Origin: Acidimicrobiales bacterium
GTDB lineage: Bacteria; Actinomycetota; Acidimicrobiia; Acidimicrobiales; Iamiaceae
Length of the DNA: 64,000 nucleotides
Assembly (NCBI GenBank): GCA_030448105.1
Contig: JAUJNP010000004.1
Span: forward strand, 92,141-156,140
Direction of reading: 5' to 3'
Part shown: positions 36,870 to 45,943 of the stretch, piece by piece
Layout: each line of letters opens with the position of its first letter
Numbering within the stretch: the first letter of the stretch is position 1
Position numbers and translations under genes: made by a program
Notes under the pieces: generated by a model
What the model saw: the letters and a program-made list of their open reading frames with translations, nothing else
Database searches by the model: none
Told to the model about the DNA's origin: nothing

Positions 36870-37658
36870 GTGGACGTCCTTGAGCGCTTCGCCTCGCTGG
36901 TGCAGGCCGGCGACGTCGACGCCGCGCTGGGAGCGGCGTGCCTCCTCGTCGGTGCCCACCTCGAGCCGGCCGCCGCCGTCGACGTCGACGCCGAGCTGGC
37001 CCGGATCGACGAGCTCGCCGCCGGCGTGGACGGCCCCGGGGTGGGCGGCGTGGTCGAGCACCTGTTCGGGCGACTCGGCTTCCGGGGCGACACTGAGCAC
37101 TACCGGGACCCGGCCAACTCCTTCCTCCACCGGGTGCTCGACCGGCGCCTGGGCATCCCCATCACCCTCTCGGTGCTGACCCTGGAGGTCGGGCGGCGGG
37201 TGGGGGTGGCCCTCGACCCGGTGGGGATGCCCGGCCACTTCCTGCTCCGGGACCGCAACGACCCGGAGACCTACCTCGACGCCTTCGCCGGCGGGATCCT
37301 CCTCGACCGGGCGGCGTGCGAGCGGGCCTTCCGCCACCTCCACGGCCCCGCCACCCCCTTCTCGGACCACTTCCTCGAACCCACCGCCGGGGTCGACGTC
37401 GTGGCCCGGGTGCTGGCCAACCTGCGGGCCAGCTACGTGGCCCTCGGCGACCGTCCCCGCCTGGTGGAGGTGCAGCGGCTGTCCACCCTCCTCCCCGGGG
37501 CGGCCGTCGACGACCACCGGGCCCTCGCCGCCAGCCTGGCCCGCACCGGCCGCTTCGACGAGGCCGGCGCCGTCCTCGAGGGTGCCACCGAGGTCCCCGG
37601 CGCCGATCCCGAAGCGCTCCGGGGCGAGGCCCGCCGGCTCCGGGCCCGGTTGAACTGA
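36870..37658 (+). CDS. SirB1 family transglutaminase-like protein
   Basis: A 262-residue protein with the SirB1 N-terminal pattern: FRGDTEHYRDPANSFLHRVLDRRLGIPITLSVL, then GRRVGVALDPVGMPGHFLLR, where the usual His stays but the transglutaminase Cys is not evident. The C-terminal 80 residues look like TPR helices. The biochemical role of the family is unknown. GTG start. Followed after 6 bp by the flavin reductase gene, so probably co-transcribed. Confidence 0.85.
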   Translation: MDVLERFASLVQAGDVDAALGAACLLVGAHLEPAAAVDVDAELARIDELAAGVDGPGVGGVVEHLFGRLGFRGDTEHYRDPANSFLHRVLDRRLGIPITLSVLTLEVGRRVGVALDPVGMPGHFLLRDRNDPETYLDAFAGGILLDRAACERAFRHLHGPATPFSDHFLEPTAGVDVVARVLANLRASYVALGDRPRLVEVQRLSTLLPGAAVDDHRALAASLARTGRFDEAGAVLEGATEVPGADPEALRGEARRLRARLN

Positions 37659-37664
37659 GGGCCG

Positions 37665-38213
37665 GTGATCGACCGAGACCTCAAGCGCAGCCTGGGCCAG
37701 ATGATGAAGGGCGTGCAGGTGGTGGGGGCCACCGCCGGTGGGGTGACCCGGGCCTACACGTCGCATTGGGTCTGCCAGGTGGCCTTCGACGAGCCGGTGC
37801 TGCTGGCCTCGATGTCGCCCAAGCACGACACCCACCCCCTCGTGGTGGCCTCCGGGCGCTTCTCGGTGTCGATCCTGGCCGGTGACCAGGTGGAGGCCGG
37901 CCAGTACTTCTCCTACCCCGGCCGGCGCTTCCAGCACGTGGCGGGGGAGTACCTGGACGACGTGGACGGGCTGCCGGTGGTGCGCGACTGCATCGCCTGG
38001 CTGCACTGCGACGTCGAGGAGCGCATCGCCGGCCGCCTCGACCACGACCTGTTCCTCGCCCGGGTGGTGCGGGTGGGCGAGGGCCGCCTGGGCGAGCCGC
38101 CGCTGCTCTACTCCTCGCGCCTCGGCTGGCGGGTCACCGGCGGCCCGGCCCGCGAGCCCGGCGAGAGCGTCCGCGACCGCCTGCTGGCCCGCCTGGACGA
38201 GAGCGGCTCGTAG
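37665..38213 (+). CDS. Flavin reductase-like (FMN-binding split-barrel) protein
   Basis: A 182-residue FMN-binding protein of the flavin reductase domain family. Typical elements are the N-terminal GVQVVGATAGGVTRAYTSHWVCQVAFDEP, followed by VLLASMSPKHDTH and FSVSILAGDQ. It may supply reduced flavin to a monooxygenase or act as an oxidoreductase itself. GTG start immediately after the SirB1-like gene. Confidence 0.88.
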   Translation: MIDRDLKRSLGQMMKGVQVVGATAGGVTRAYTSHWVCQVAFDEPVLLASMSPKHDTHPLVVASGRFSVSILAGDQVEAGQYFSYPGRRFQHVAGEYLDDVDGLPVVRDCIAWLHCDVEERIAGRLDHDLFLARVVRVGEGRLGEPPLLYSSRLGWRVTGGPAREPGESVRDRLLARLDESGS

Positions 38214-38239
38214 GCCGCTCCCCCCGGGCTCCGGCGGCG

Positions 38240-38839
38240 TCAGGCCGGGTGGCTGAGGAGGTGGGCCGTCTCGTTGGCGGAGACGAGCTGGCGGTGGCCG
38301 GTCCGGCTGGCCAGCACCCGGCTGACGCTGGTGTAGTCGGGCTCGAAGAAAAGGGTGCGCTCGATGTCCAGGATGTGCGACAGGTAGGCGTTGATCACGC
38401 CGCCGTGGCAGACGACCGCCACCCGCTGGCCGGGGGAGGCGTCGGCGATCCGCTCGACGGCGGTCACCACCGTGGTCCGGAAGGCCCGGCGCTGGTCCTC
38501 GGTCTCGGCCGAGGACCACTCCTCCACGAGCTGCGCCCAGCGGGGGTCGTCGGTGCCCCGGATCTCCTCCATGGGCACGTAGAAGCTCAGGTCGCGGTCG
38601 AACTCGGCGAGGTCGTCGTCGATGGTGACCTCCACCCCGACCGCCCCGGCGAGGGGTGCGGCCGTCTCGCGGGCCCTGCGCATCGGGCTGGACCAGACGG
38701 CGTCGATCCCCTCGCCGACCAGGCGGGCGGCCAACTGCTCGGCCTGGTCCCGTCCGGCGGGGGCGAGGGCGGGGTCGGCGGGGCCGCCGGCGTCGTCCAC
38801 GCGCACAGGCAGGCCGTGGCGGATGAGCAGTAGTTGCAT
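38240..38839 (-). CDS. Histidine phosphatase family protein
   Basis: A 199-residue enzyme of the phosphoglycerate mutase-like superfamily. The phosphohistidine motif is LLIRHGLPV near the N-terminus, SSPMRRARETA carries the second basic site and AVVCHGGVINAYL the second histidine. GAGGTGG stands 5 bp before ATG 38839. It could dephosphorylate a sugar phosphate or small metabolite; the substrate is not given by context. Divergent from the patatin gene with about 100 bp between. Confidence 0.9.
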   Translation of the reverse strand: MQLLLIRHGLPVRVDDAGGPADPALAPAGRDQAEQLAARLVGEGIDAVWSSPMRRARETAAPLAGAVGVEVTIDDDLAEFDRDLSFYVPMEEIRGTDDPRWAQLVEEWSSAETEDQRRAFRTTVVTAVERIADASPGQRVAVVCHGGVINAYLSHILDIERTLFFEPDYTSVSRVLASRTGHRQLVSANETAHLLSHPA

Positions 38840-38940
38840 GGGGGCCACCTCGGGTGGAGCCGGTCGTCGGGACCCTAGGGGCCAGCCGGTGGGCGGCGGT
38901 CCCTCCCGGGCCCACCCCGGTGTCGGTAGCGTCGAGGGAC

Positions 38941-39900
38941 GTGAGCGCCCTGCGGGACCTGTTCGGCCGCCGGCCGCGCCCACCGCGCACCGCCTTCGTG
39001 CTGAGCGGCGGCGGCAACATGGGCGCGTTGCAGGTGGGGATGTTGCGGGCACTGCTCGAGCGCCGGATCCGCCCCGACCTCGTGCTCGGCTGCTCGGTGG
39101 GGGCCCTCAACGGGGCGGCCCTGGCGGCCGAGCCCACCCTGGCCATGGTGGGCCGCCTGCAGGAGGCGTGGCTCGACCTCGAGGACAAGGGCGTGCTGCC
39201 GGGCGGGCTGCTGCCGACCACGGTGCAATTGGCCCGGCGGGGCCAGTCGGTGCACGGCAACGCCGGGCTCCGGCGGGTGGTGGAGGACATCCTGCCCGTC
39301 GCCACCTTCGAGGAGCTGGTGGTGCCTTTCCAGTGCGTGGCCACCGCCATAGCCGACGCCCGTGAGGTGTGGTTCTCCGAGGGCGGCCTGGTGGAGGCCA
39401 TCCTGGCCTCGGCGGCCCTGCCGGCGGTCCTTCCCCCCGTCGACATAGACGGCGTGCGCTACATGGACGGCGCGGTGGTCAACGACGTGCCCATGGGCCG
39501 CGCCATCGAGCTCAGGGCGACGACGGTGTACGTGCTGCACACCGGCACCTTCGACCGCCCGCGTCCCGAGCCCCGCCGTCCCTTCGACATGGCCCTGCAC
39601 GCCTACTGGATCGCCCGCCGGGCCCGGTTCCGGCGCGACCTGGCGGCCCTGCCCACCGATGTCGACGTGGTGCTGCTCCCCACCGGGAAGCCGCCGGTGC
39701 TGCGCTACAACGACCTCAGCAAGAGCGACGCCCTCATCGACCTCGCCTACCGGGCGACGGCCGACGAGCTCGACCGCCGGGCGGGCCGGCCGGACCTGGC
39801 GCCGGCGCCAGTGGTGGCCGACCCCGTCGGCGGCGGCGCACCGGCGGTGCAGAGCGCGGCGGTTCCGGTGGAGCGACCCACCGCACAACCCGCAGAGTGA
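38941..39900 (+). CDS. Patatin-like phospholipase family protein
   Basis: A 319-residue patatin-fold lipid acyl hydrolase. The oxyanion loop is SGGGNMGALQVGM, the nucleophile elbow GCSVGALNG supplies Ser, and DGAVVNDVP gives the Asp of the Ser-Asp dyad. No signal peptide. GTG 38941 is chosen because the family match begins there; a longer frame extends upstream. An inverted repeat GGGCC-GTTC-GGCCC (about 39929-39942) after the stop could help terminate. Confidence 0.9.
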   Translation: MSALRDLFGRRPRPPRTAFVLSGGGNMGALQVGMLRALLERRIRPDLVLGCSVGALNGAALAAEPTLAMVGRLQEAWLDLEDKGVLPGGLLPTTVQLARRGQSVHGNAGLRRVVEDILPVATFEELVVPFQCVATAIADAREVWFSEGGLVEAILASAALPAVLPPVDIDGVRYMDGAVVNDVPMGRAIELRATTVYVLHTGTFDRPRPEPRRPFDMALHAYWIARRARFRRDLAALPTDVDVVLLPTGKPPVLRYNDLSKSDALIDLAYRATADELDRRAGRPDLAPAPVVADPVGGGAPAVQSAAVPVERPTAQPAE

Positions 39901-40034
39901 TATTCCGGTGACGGAGAGCGAGAAAGGGGCCGTTCGGCCCATACAGGGCGGGGTGGGTGGGCCGATCCAAGGAGGGTCAGCACGCCAGCGCCCCGGGCCC
40001 CCGGGGTGGCCCATCCCCAAGGAGACACCCCCCG

Positions 40035-40235
40035 ATGATCACCCAGCTCAACGTCCTCACCACCTACCTCCGGGCCCGCTTCGGCGACACCGAGCGGGGC
40101 GCCTCCCTCGTGGAGTACGCCCTGCTCGTGGCCCTGATCGCGGTGGTCTGCATCGCCGCCGTCAGCCTGATCGGCACCAACGCCAACGACAAGTTCAACG
40201 AGGTCGGCAACTCCCTCGGCACCGCCGAGGACTGA
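40035..40235 (+). CDS. Flp/Fap-type pilin
   Basis: A 66-residue class III prepilin. After the basic leader (ARFGDTERG) comes ASLVEYALLVALIAVVCIAAV, the hydrophobic Flp core with the conserved Glu five residues into the mature part. AAGGAG lies 10 bp before the ATG. Flp subunits need TadA/TadB/TadC and a prepilin peptidase; none is in this window. The 134 bp before it is gene-free. Confidence 0.9.
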   Translation: MITQLNVLTTYLRARFGDTERGASLVEYALLVALIAVVCIAAVSLIGTNANDKFNEVGNSLGTAED

Positions 40236-40349
40236 GCCGTCCCCACCCCGCACCACACAGCACCCAGCTCCAGGATCGAGGGCGGGCCTCCGGGCCCGCT
40301 CCCGGTCGCGCCTCCCCTGCCCCGGTCCGGTGGGCGCTACGGTGCGCCG

Positions 40350-40793
40350 ATGGCCGACGCCTCCGTCTCCTTGACCCCCAGCGGGCCGCCCGAGACGGTG
40401 CTCGACCCGGAGGCGGCCGAGGCGGTGGCCGCCCTCGAGGGAGCGGTCGCCCGGCCCGGGCCCGAGCGGCGCGACGCCATCGCCGCGGTGGTCGCCCGCT
40501 GGCCCCGTTTCCTCGACGGATGGGCCCGGCTGGGCGCGGTGGCCGGCGACGACGTGGAGGCCTACGCCGCCTTCCGCGTCGGCTACCACCGCGGCCTCGA
40601 CCGCCTCCGCCAGAACGGCTGGCGGGGTAGCGGCTACGTGCGCTGGCAGCACCCGGAGAACCGCGGCTTCCTGCGGGCCCTGCACGGGCTGGCCGTCACC
40701 GCCGGCCGCATAGGCGAAGCCGACGAGGAGCAGCGCTGTGCCCTGTTCCTCGCCCAGCTCGACCCGGCCTGGCCACCGGCCGACCTCGACTGA
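40350..40793 (+). CDS. DUF3151 family protein
   Basis: A 147-residue helical protein. The features YAAFRVGYHRGLDRLRQ, GWRGSGYVRWQHPENRGFLRALHGLA and GEADEEQRC match DUF3151, an actinobacterial family of unknown function. Start ATG 40350. Stands alone between the pilin and the SDR operon. Confidence 0.82.
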   Translation: MADASVSLTPSGPPETVLDPEAAEAVAALEGAVARPGPERRDAIAAVVARWPRFLDGWARLGAVAGDDVEAYAAFRVGYHRGLDRLRQNGWRGSGYVRWQHPENRGFLRALHGLAVTAGRIGEADEEQRCALFLAQLDPAWPPADLD

Positions 40794-40926
40794 GCCGCAC
40801 TCGCATCCAGGATGTGCGCGGAAAGGTCGAGCCATCGTCCAAGGCGAGCGGTGCGGCTGCGCCGCACTCATGCCGTGCTGACTGGTCACCTCGCCTGTCG
40901 GCTCGGCTCCTGAGGGGGGAGCGCGG

Positions 40927-41706
40927 TTGGGACGTCTGGACGACAAGGTGGCCTTCATCACCGGCGCGGCCGGCGGGCTGGGCCGAGTGGCGGCCGAGCT
41001 GTTCGCGGCCGAGGGCGCCCGGGTGGCGGTGGTCGACCGCGACGACGCCGGCCCCACCGTCGACGCCATCGGCCGAGCCGGGGGCGAAGCCCTCGCGGTG
41101 GCCTGCGACGTCACCGACGGCGAGTCGGTCCAGCGGGCGGTGGACGAGACCGTGGCCGCCTTCGGCGCCATCCACGTGCTCTACAACAACGCCGGCGTGA
41201 GCCTGGCCGACGACGGCGACACCCTTGCCACCGACGAGGCCACATGGGACGCCACCATGGACGTGAACGTGAAGGGCGTCTGGCTGTGCTGCAAGCACGG
41301 CCTGCCCGCGTTGCTCGACGCCGGCGGCGGCTCGATCGTCAACGTGGCCTCCTTCGTGGCCCACATGGGCGCCGCCACCCCACAGCTCGCCTACACCACC
41401 TCCAAGGGGGCGGTGCTCGCCATGACCAGGGAGATCGCCGTCACCCACGCCCGCCAGGGGATCCGGGCCAACGCGCTGTGCCCCGGCCCGGTGATGACGC
41501 CGTTGCTGGCCAAGTACATGGCCGATGACGCCGCCCGCCACCGCCGGCTCGTGCACATCCCCATCGGCCGCTTCGGGGAGGCCATAGAGGTGGCTCGGGG
41601 CGCCCTGTTCCTCGCTTCCGACGAATCGTCGTTGATGACCGGCCAGTCGCTGATCCTCGACGGCGGGATCACCGCCGCCTACACGACCCCCGGGCGGTCG
41701 CCATGA
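40927..41706 (+). CDS. SDR family oxidoreductase
   Basis: A 259-residue short-chain dehydrogenase. NAD(P)-binding TGAAGGLGR, NNAG in LYNNAGVS, catalytic Tyr/Lys in YTTSKGAVL and the closing LILDGGITAAY are present; Asp in AVVDRDD suggests NAD preference. TTG start with GGGGGAG 5 bp upstream. Its stop overlaps the start of the glutamine-synthetase-like gene (ATGA), so they act together, possibly in amine or amino-alcohol catabolism. Confidence 0.92.
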   Translation: MGRLDDKVAFITGAAGGLGRVAAELFAAEGARVAVVDRDDAGPTVDAIGRAGGEALAVACDVTDGESVQRAVDETVAAFGAIHVLYNNAGVSLADDGDTLATDEATWDATMDVNVKGVWLCCKHGLPALLDAGGGSIVNVASFVAHMGAATPQLAYTTSKGAVLAMTREIAVTHARQGIRANALCPGPVMTPLLAKYMADDAARHRRLVHIPIGRFGEAIEVARGALFLASDESSLMTGQSLILDGGITAAYTTPGRSP

Positions 41707-43091
41707 CGGCCAGGGCGCTCGAGCGGGAACCGCTGGAGGTAACCGAGCTCGAGCGCCGCATCCGAGCCGGGGAGATCGACACCGTGCTGGTCACCTTCCC
41801 CGACCTGCAGGGGCGGCTGTTGGGCAAGCGGGTGACCGGCCGCTTCTTCCTCGACGCCGTGCTCCACGGCTCGATGGAGGCCTGCACCTACCTACTCGCG
41901 GTGGACGTCGACATGACCCCGCTGCCCGGCTACCGCTACGCCGCCTGGGAGACGGGGTACGGGGATTTCAGCGCCGTGCCCGACCTGTCCACCCTGCGCC
42001 TCGTGCCCTGGCTGGAGGGCACCGCCCTGGTGCTGTGCGACCTGGTCGACGAGGCCACCCGCGAGCCGGTGGAGGTCTCCCCCCGTCAGATCCTGCGCCG
42101 CCAGCTCGAACGGGCCGCCGAGCGGGGCTACACGGTGATGATCGGCGCCGAGCTCGAGCTCTTCCTGTTCCGGGACAGCTACACCGAGGCCGCCGCCCGC
42201 GGCTACGCCGGGCTCACGCCCCACGCCGACTCCATCGAGGACTACGCCATCCTCCAGACGACCCGCGAGGAGTACCTGATCCGCCAGATCCGCAACGGCA
42301 TGGACGGCGCCGGCGTGCCGGTGGAGTTCTCCAAGGGCGAGGCCGGCCGCGGCCAGCACGAGATCAACCTGGCCTACGCCGAGGCGCTGGAAATGGCCGA
42401 CCGCCACGCCATCTACAAGAACGGGGCCAAGGAGATCGCCGACGCCAACGGCCGGTCGATCACCTTCATGGCCAAGTACGACATGGCCGAGGTGGGGTCG
42501 TCCTGCCACGTCCACTCCAGCCTCTGGGACCGGCGGGGCCGCCGCTCGCAGATGTGGGACGCCGACGCCCCCGACCACCTCGCCCCGGTGTTTCGGCACT
42601 GGCTCGGCGGCCTGGTGCACGCCTCCCGCGAGCTCACCTGGCTCTTCGCTCCCTACGTGAACTCCTACAAGCGGTTCCAGCCCGGGTCGTGGGCGCCCAC
42701 CGGGCTGGCCTGGGGGATCGACAACCGCACGTGCGGACTGCGGGTGGTCGGCCACGAGCAGGGCTTCCGGGTGGAGTCGCGCATCCCGGGCGCCGACGTG
42801 AACCCCTACCTCGCCTACGCCGGCATCGTCGCCGCCGGTCTGCACGGCATCGAGCACGAGCTCGACCCGGGCCCGGCCTTCGAGGGTGACGCCTACACCG
42901 ACCCCGAAATGGCCCACATTCCCTCCACCCTGGTGGAGGCGCTGGCGCTCTTCGAGGCCTCAGCGGTGGCCAGGGCGGCGTTCGGCGAGGACGTGCACCA
43001 CCACCTGCTCAACACCGGCCGCCAGGAGTGGCAGGCGGCCAACGCCACCGTCACCGACTGGGAGCGCCGGCGCGGGTTCGAGCGGCTGTGA
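41703..43091 (+). CDS. Glutamine synthetase family protein (gamma-glutamylpolyamine synthetase-like)
   Basis: A 462-residue GS-fold ligase. Metal-binding GAELELFLF, KGEAGRGQHEINLAYAEA, the glutamate/ATP site HVHSSLWD and NSYKRFQPGSWAPTG are intact. The sequence differs from nitrogen-assimilating GlnA (no adenylylation-type Tyr loop is recognised) and resembles GlnA3/GlnA4/PuuA enzymes that couple glutamate to polyamines or other amines. A peptidase C26 gene directly downstream supports a gamma-glutamylation route. Confidence 0.9.
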   Translation: MTARALEREPLEVTELERRIRAGEIDTVLVTFPDLQGRLLGKRVTGRFFLDAVLHGSMEACTYLLAVDVDMTPLPGYRYAAWETGYGDFSAVPDLSTLRLVPWLEGTALVLCDLVDEATREPVEVSPRQILRRQLERAAERGYTVMIGAELELFLFRDSYTEAAARGYAGLTPHADSIEDYAILQTTREEYLIRQIRNGMDGAGVPVEFSKGEAGRGQHEINLAYAEALEMADRHAIYKNGAKEIADANGRSITFMAKYDMAEVGSSCHVHSSLWDRRGRRSQMWDADAPDHLAPVFRHWLGGLVHASRELTWLFAPYVNSYKRFQPGSWAPTGLAWGIDNRTCGLRVVGHEQGFRVESRIPGADVNPYLAYAGIVAAGLHGIEHELDPGPAFEGDAYTDPEMAHIPSTLVEALALFEASAVARAAFGEDVHHHLLNTGRQEWQAANATVTDWERRRGFERL

Positions 43092-43112
43092 GCCCCGGCG
43101 GTCCGGCCGCTG

Positions 43113-43837
43113 GTGGCCGTCACCGGGCGGCACCTGGCCGCGGGGAGGGTGCAGCACTGGCCGGACACGGCGGTGGGCTCGCCCGCCGCCTACCTGGAAG
43201 CCCTCGACCGGGCCGGCGCGGTCGGCGCCGTCCTCGCCCCCACCGAGCTCGACGAAGACGCCGCCGCCGCTCTACTGGCCCGCTTCGACGCCCTCGTGCT
43301 CACCGGCGGCATCGACGTCGACCCGGCCCGCTACGGCCAGGAGCCGGCTCCCAGACCTATGGCTGCCACCCCCTCACCGACGCCTTCGAGGTGACCCTTG
43401 CCCGATCAGCCGAGGCCAGCGGGCTGCCCCTCCTCGCCATCTGCCGGGGCCTGCAGGTGCTCAACGTGGCCCATGGCGGCACGCTCGACCAGCACATCAC
43501 CGGCCGCGCCGGCCTGGTGTGCCACGGCCAGCCGAACGGCGGCGTGGCCTCGGCGGTCGAAGTCGACGTGGAGCCCGGTTCGCGCCTGTGCGATGCCCTC
43601 GGGACGGCTCGGGTCACCGGGGCCTGCCACCACCACCAGGCCGTCGACCGGCTGGGCGCCGGGCTGGCGGTGGTGGCCCGGGCGGCCGACGGCCTGGTCG
43701 AGGGGCTCGAGGCCCGCGCCGCCCCCGGGTGGGTCGTGGCCGTGGCGTGGCACCCCGAGGTCACCGCCGGCACCGACCCCGACCAGCAACGCCTGTTCGA
43801 CGCCCTGGTGACCGAGGCGCTGCGCAGCCGCCGGTAA
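43113..43837 (+). CDS. Gamma-glutamyl-GABA hydrolase family (peptidase C26, PuuD-like), frame broken once
   Basis: About 241 residues across a one-base loss. The N-terminal part is open from GTG 43113 (VAVTGRHLAAG; VLTGGIDVDPARYGQEP) to about 43350; the frame then resumes with QTYGCHPLTDAFEVTL and ICRGLQVLNVAHGG (nucleophile Cys) and ends with AVAWHPEVTAGTD (catalytic His/Glu). The break is in a CCC run at 43350-43352. It would hydrolyse a gamma-glutamyl amide made by the upstream ligase. Confidence 0.82.
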
Positions 43838-43845
43838 CACTCTCC

Positions 43846-45834
43846 CTAGAAGTTGAGGCGCTCCAGGGTGGCGGGGTCGGCGATGGGGACCTCGAACACC
43901 CCGCCGGCGGCATCGGGATCGAGGATGGTGGCCCCACCCGAGGCGATGAAGGTGGCGACCTGCAACAGGGCGGGCTGGCGGCCGGTGAGGCGGGGGTCGA
44001 TCAGGAACCCGTGGGGGTTGCTGCCGGCGGTCGGCGTGCGGTCGTTGCGGTAGAGGGTGGTGACGTCCTGCAGCGCTCCGGCCCGCATGATGGTGGCGCT
44101 GGTGGGGTTGGGCACCGTCTCGTCGCCGTAGGCGAACTGGTAGATCACCTTCTTGGCCGCCTGGCCACTGGGGGGTCGCAGGCGCAGCAGGGGGGCGAAC
44201 GCCTCTGGGCTACCGCTGCGGTTGATCCAGTTGGTGCGCACCCCGGCCTGCTGGATGCGAACCGCACCGGGCGGCGGGTTGGTCACCGGCGGGTCGGCAA
44301 AGAGTGGCATGGCCTCGGTGAACCCGGGCCGGCCGTCGCTGCAGCCGCTCGGCCCCCCGTTGATCAAAGACGGGCGGCGCCGCTCCAGCTCGGTGGTCAC
44401 CTCGCACCGGAAGCCGGGGGACAGGCGGGCGATCTCAAGGATGGGGCCGCCGGGGACGTTGAGGGCGCCGACCGCGATGGAGGGGTCGGCCGCCATCACC
44501 ATGGTGCCGTAGATGCCGCCGAGGCTCTGCGCGTAGTAGCTGATGCCGCTGCGGCGGAGGTCGGGGGCGCCGTCACCGTCGACGTCGGCGCCGCGGGCGA
44601 TGGCCCGGGCGAGGGCCATGTTGTCGAGCGCCGTCTGGCGCAGCCCGTCGCGCAGGGCGATGCTGGCGTAGCGGGCGGGCTGCCCCTTGGTGCTGAGACC
44701 GTCGCGGGAGTCGTAGGAGCCGTCGCCGGCCACGTCGACGGCCCGGCCGAAGCCCGAGAAGCGCTCACTGCTCGGCGGCAGCGCCAGGTCCACGCCGGTC
44801 TGGGTGGCGGGACCGTAGGCGTGGCCCACCGGGTCGATGGCGATGGTGGCGATTCCCTGCTTGAGGTTCTCGTCGGCGGCGAGGAACACGTCGTACTTCG
44901 AGCGGGTCACGCCCGGGCCGAAGATGGCGACCGGCCACCCACCCGGCGGCTTGGGTTTCGCCGCGGTGGCGGCCGGGACGATCAGGGCGAAGCCCACCCG
45001 GGCCCGACTGGTCGGGGCGAGCGCGGGGGAGCGGGACGGCCGGCGGGGGATGGCCCGGTTAGCGTCGATCCACTGCGGTGACAGGAACGACCCGAAGGCC
45101 ACCGTGCCCAGGGCCGGCCCCGCCGACTTGGAGCTGTCGAACACGGTCTCTTCCGCCAGGGCGTCGCCGGTGCCGACGGTGAGGTCGTTGAAACGGCGGG
45201 GGCGCACGACGTTGGCGGCGGGGTACACCCGCCGCTTGCCGTCGATCACGAAGTCGAGGCCGCGGGCCGACGTCGCGATGCCGGCGGCGGCGTAGGCGGA
45301 GCCCGAGTCGAGCTGCCGGCGGAAGGCGAGCAGCTCCCGGGTGGTGGTCATGGTGGTGAAGGTGGCCTTCCCGGCCTGGCCGTTCACGCCCGGGGTGACC
45401 ACGATCTCATAGCGGGTGCCCTCCCGGAGCTGGTGCTCGGGCTGGCCGTAGAGGACCAGGTTGTCGAGCACGAGGCGGCGGAGGCCGATGCGCCCCTCGG
45501 GGGAGTTGTCGCCCACCTGGTGGAGGTACACCGTGTCGCGGTTCACCTTGGCGAGATCGACGGGGCGCACGAAGCCGACCGTGATGCGGGGGTCCACGTC
45601 GAAGCCGTCGAGCTGGTTGAGGAGGCGGATCTCGTCGCAGTCCGAGCGCCGCACCGTGCACCTGGGAAACGGGAGGTTGACCCTCCGGCCGGTGACCTGC
45701 GTGGCGTCGGCCACGGTCTTGCTGGCATCGGACGGCCCGATCAGCGGCGCCGGCGCGGGCCGGGTGCAGGCCACCAGGCCCGCGGTCAGCACAACGACCA
45801 GGGCGGCGGCTAGCAGGGTCCTCGCATGGCGCAT
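43846..45834 (-). CDS. Large secreted lipoprotein with alpha/beta-hydrolase domain (VolA-like)
   Basis: A 662-residue exported protein. The N-terminus has a signal helix ending in lipobox LVACT. The first 170 residues look like an Ig-type module (DPRITVGFVRPVDLAKVN; RYEIVVTPGVNGQAG). The hydrolase region has WPVAIFGPGVTRSK, IDPVGHAYGP and the nucleophile elbow YAQSLGGIYG; a Gly/Asp loop DVDGDGAPDL precedes it. Similar architecture occurs in bacterial surface lipases of the VolA group. Divergent from the PLP decarboxylase gene with a shared 109-bp promoter region. Substrate unknown. Confidence 0.75.
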   Translation of the reverse strand: MRHARTLLAAALVVVLTAGLVACTRPAPAPLIGPSDASKTVADATQVTGRRVNLPFPRCTVRRSDCDEIRLLNQLDGFDVDPRITVGFVRPVDLAKVNRDTVYLHQVGDNSPEGRIGLRRLVLDNLVLYGQPEHQLREGTRYEIVVTPGVNGQAGKATFTTMTTTRELLAFRRQLDSGSAYAAAGIATSARGLDFVIDGKRRVYPAANVVRPRRFNDLTVGTGDALAEETVFDSSKSAGPALGTVAFGSFLSPQWIDANRAIPRRPSRSPALAPTSRARVGFALIVPAATAAKPKPPGGWPVAIFGPGVTRSKYDVFLAADENLKQGIATIAIDPVGHAYGPATQTGVDLALPPSSERFSGFGRAVDVAGDGSYDSRDGLSTKGQPARYASIALRDGLRQTALDNMALARAIARGADVDGDGAPDLRRSGISYYAQSLGGIYGTMVMAADPSIAVGALNVPGGPILEIARLSPGFRCEVTTELERRRPSLINGGPSGCSDGRPGFTEAMPLFADPPVTNPPPGAVRIQQAGVRTNWINRSGSPEAFAPLLRLRPPSGQAAKKVIYQFAYGDETVPNPTSATIMRAGALQDVTTLYRNDRTPTAGSNPHGFLIDPRLTGRQPALLQVATFIASGGATILDPDAAGGVFEVPIADPATLERLNF

Positions 45835-45943
45835 GTCACAAACCTAGCCAGGCGTCCCCCGATCTCCCGCAACTGCCCGTGGCGAGCGGGTGCCCTCTAA
45901 CCTCCGGCCGGGCGAACGCAGGATGAACCCCGGAGGCCGACCC

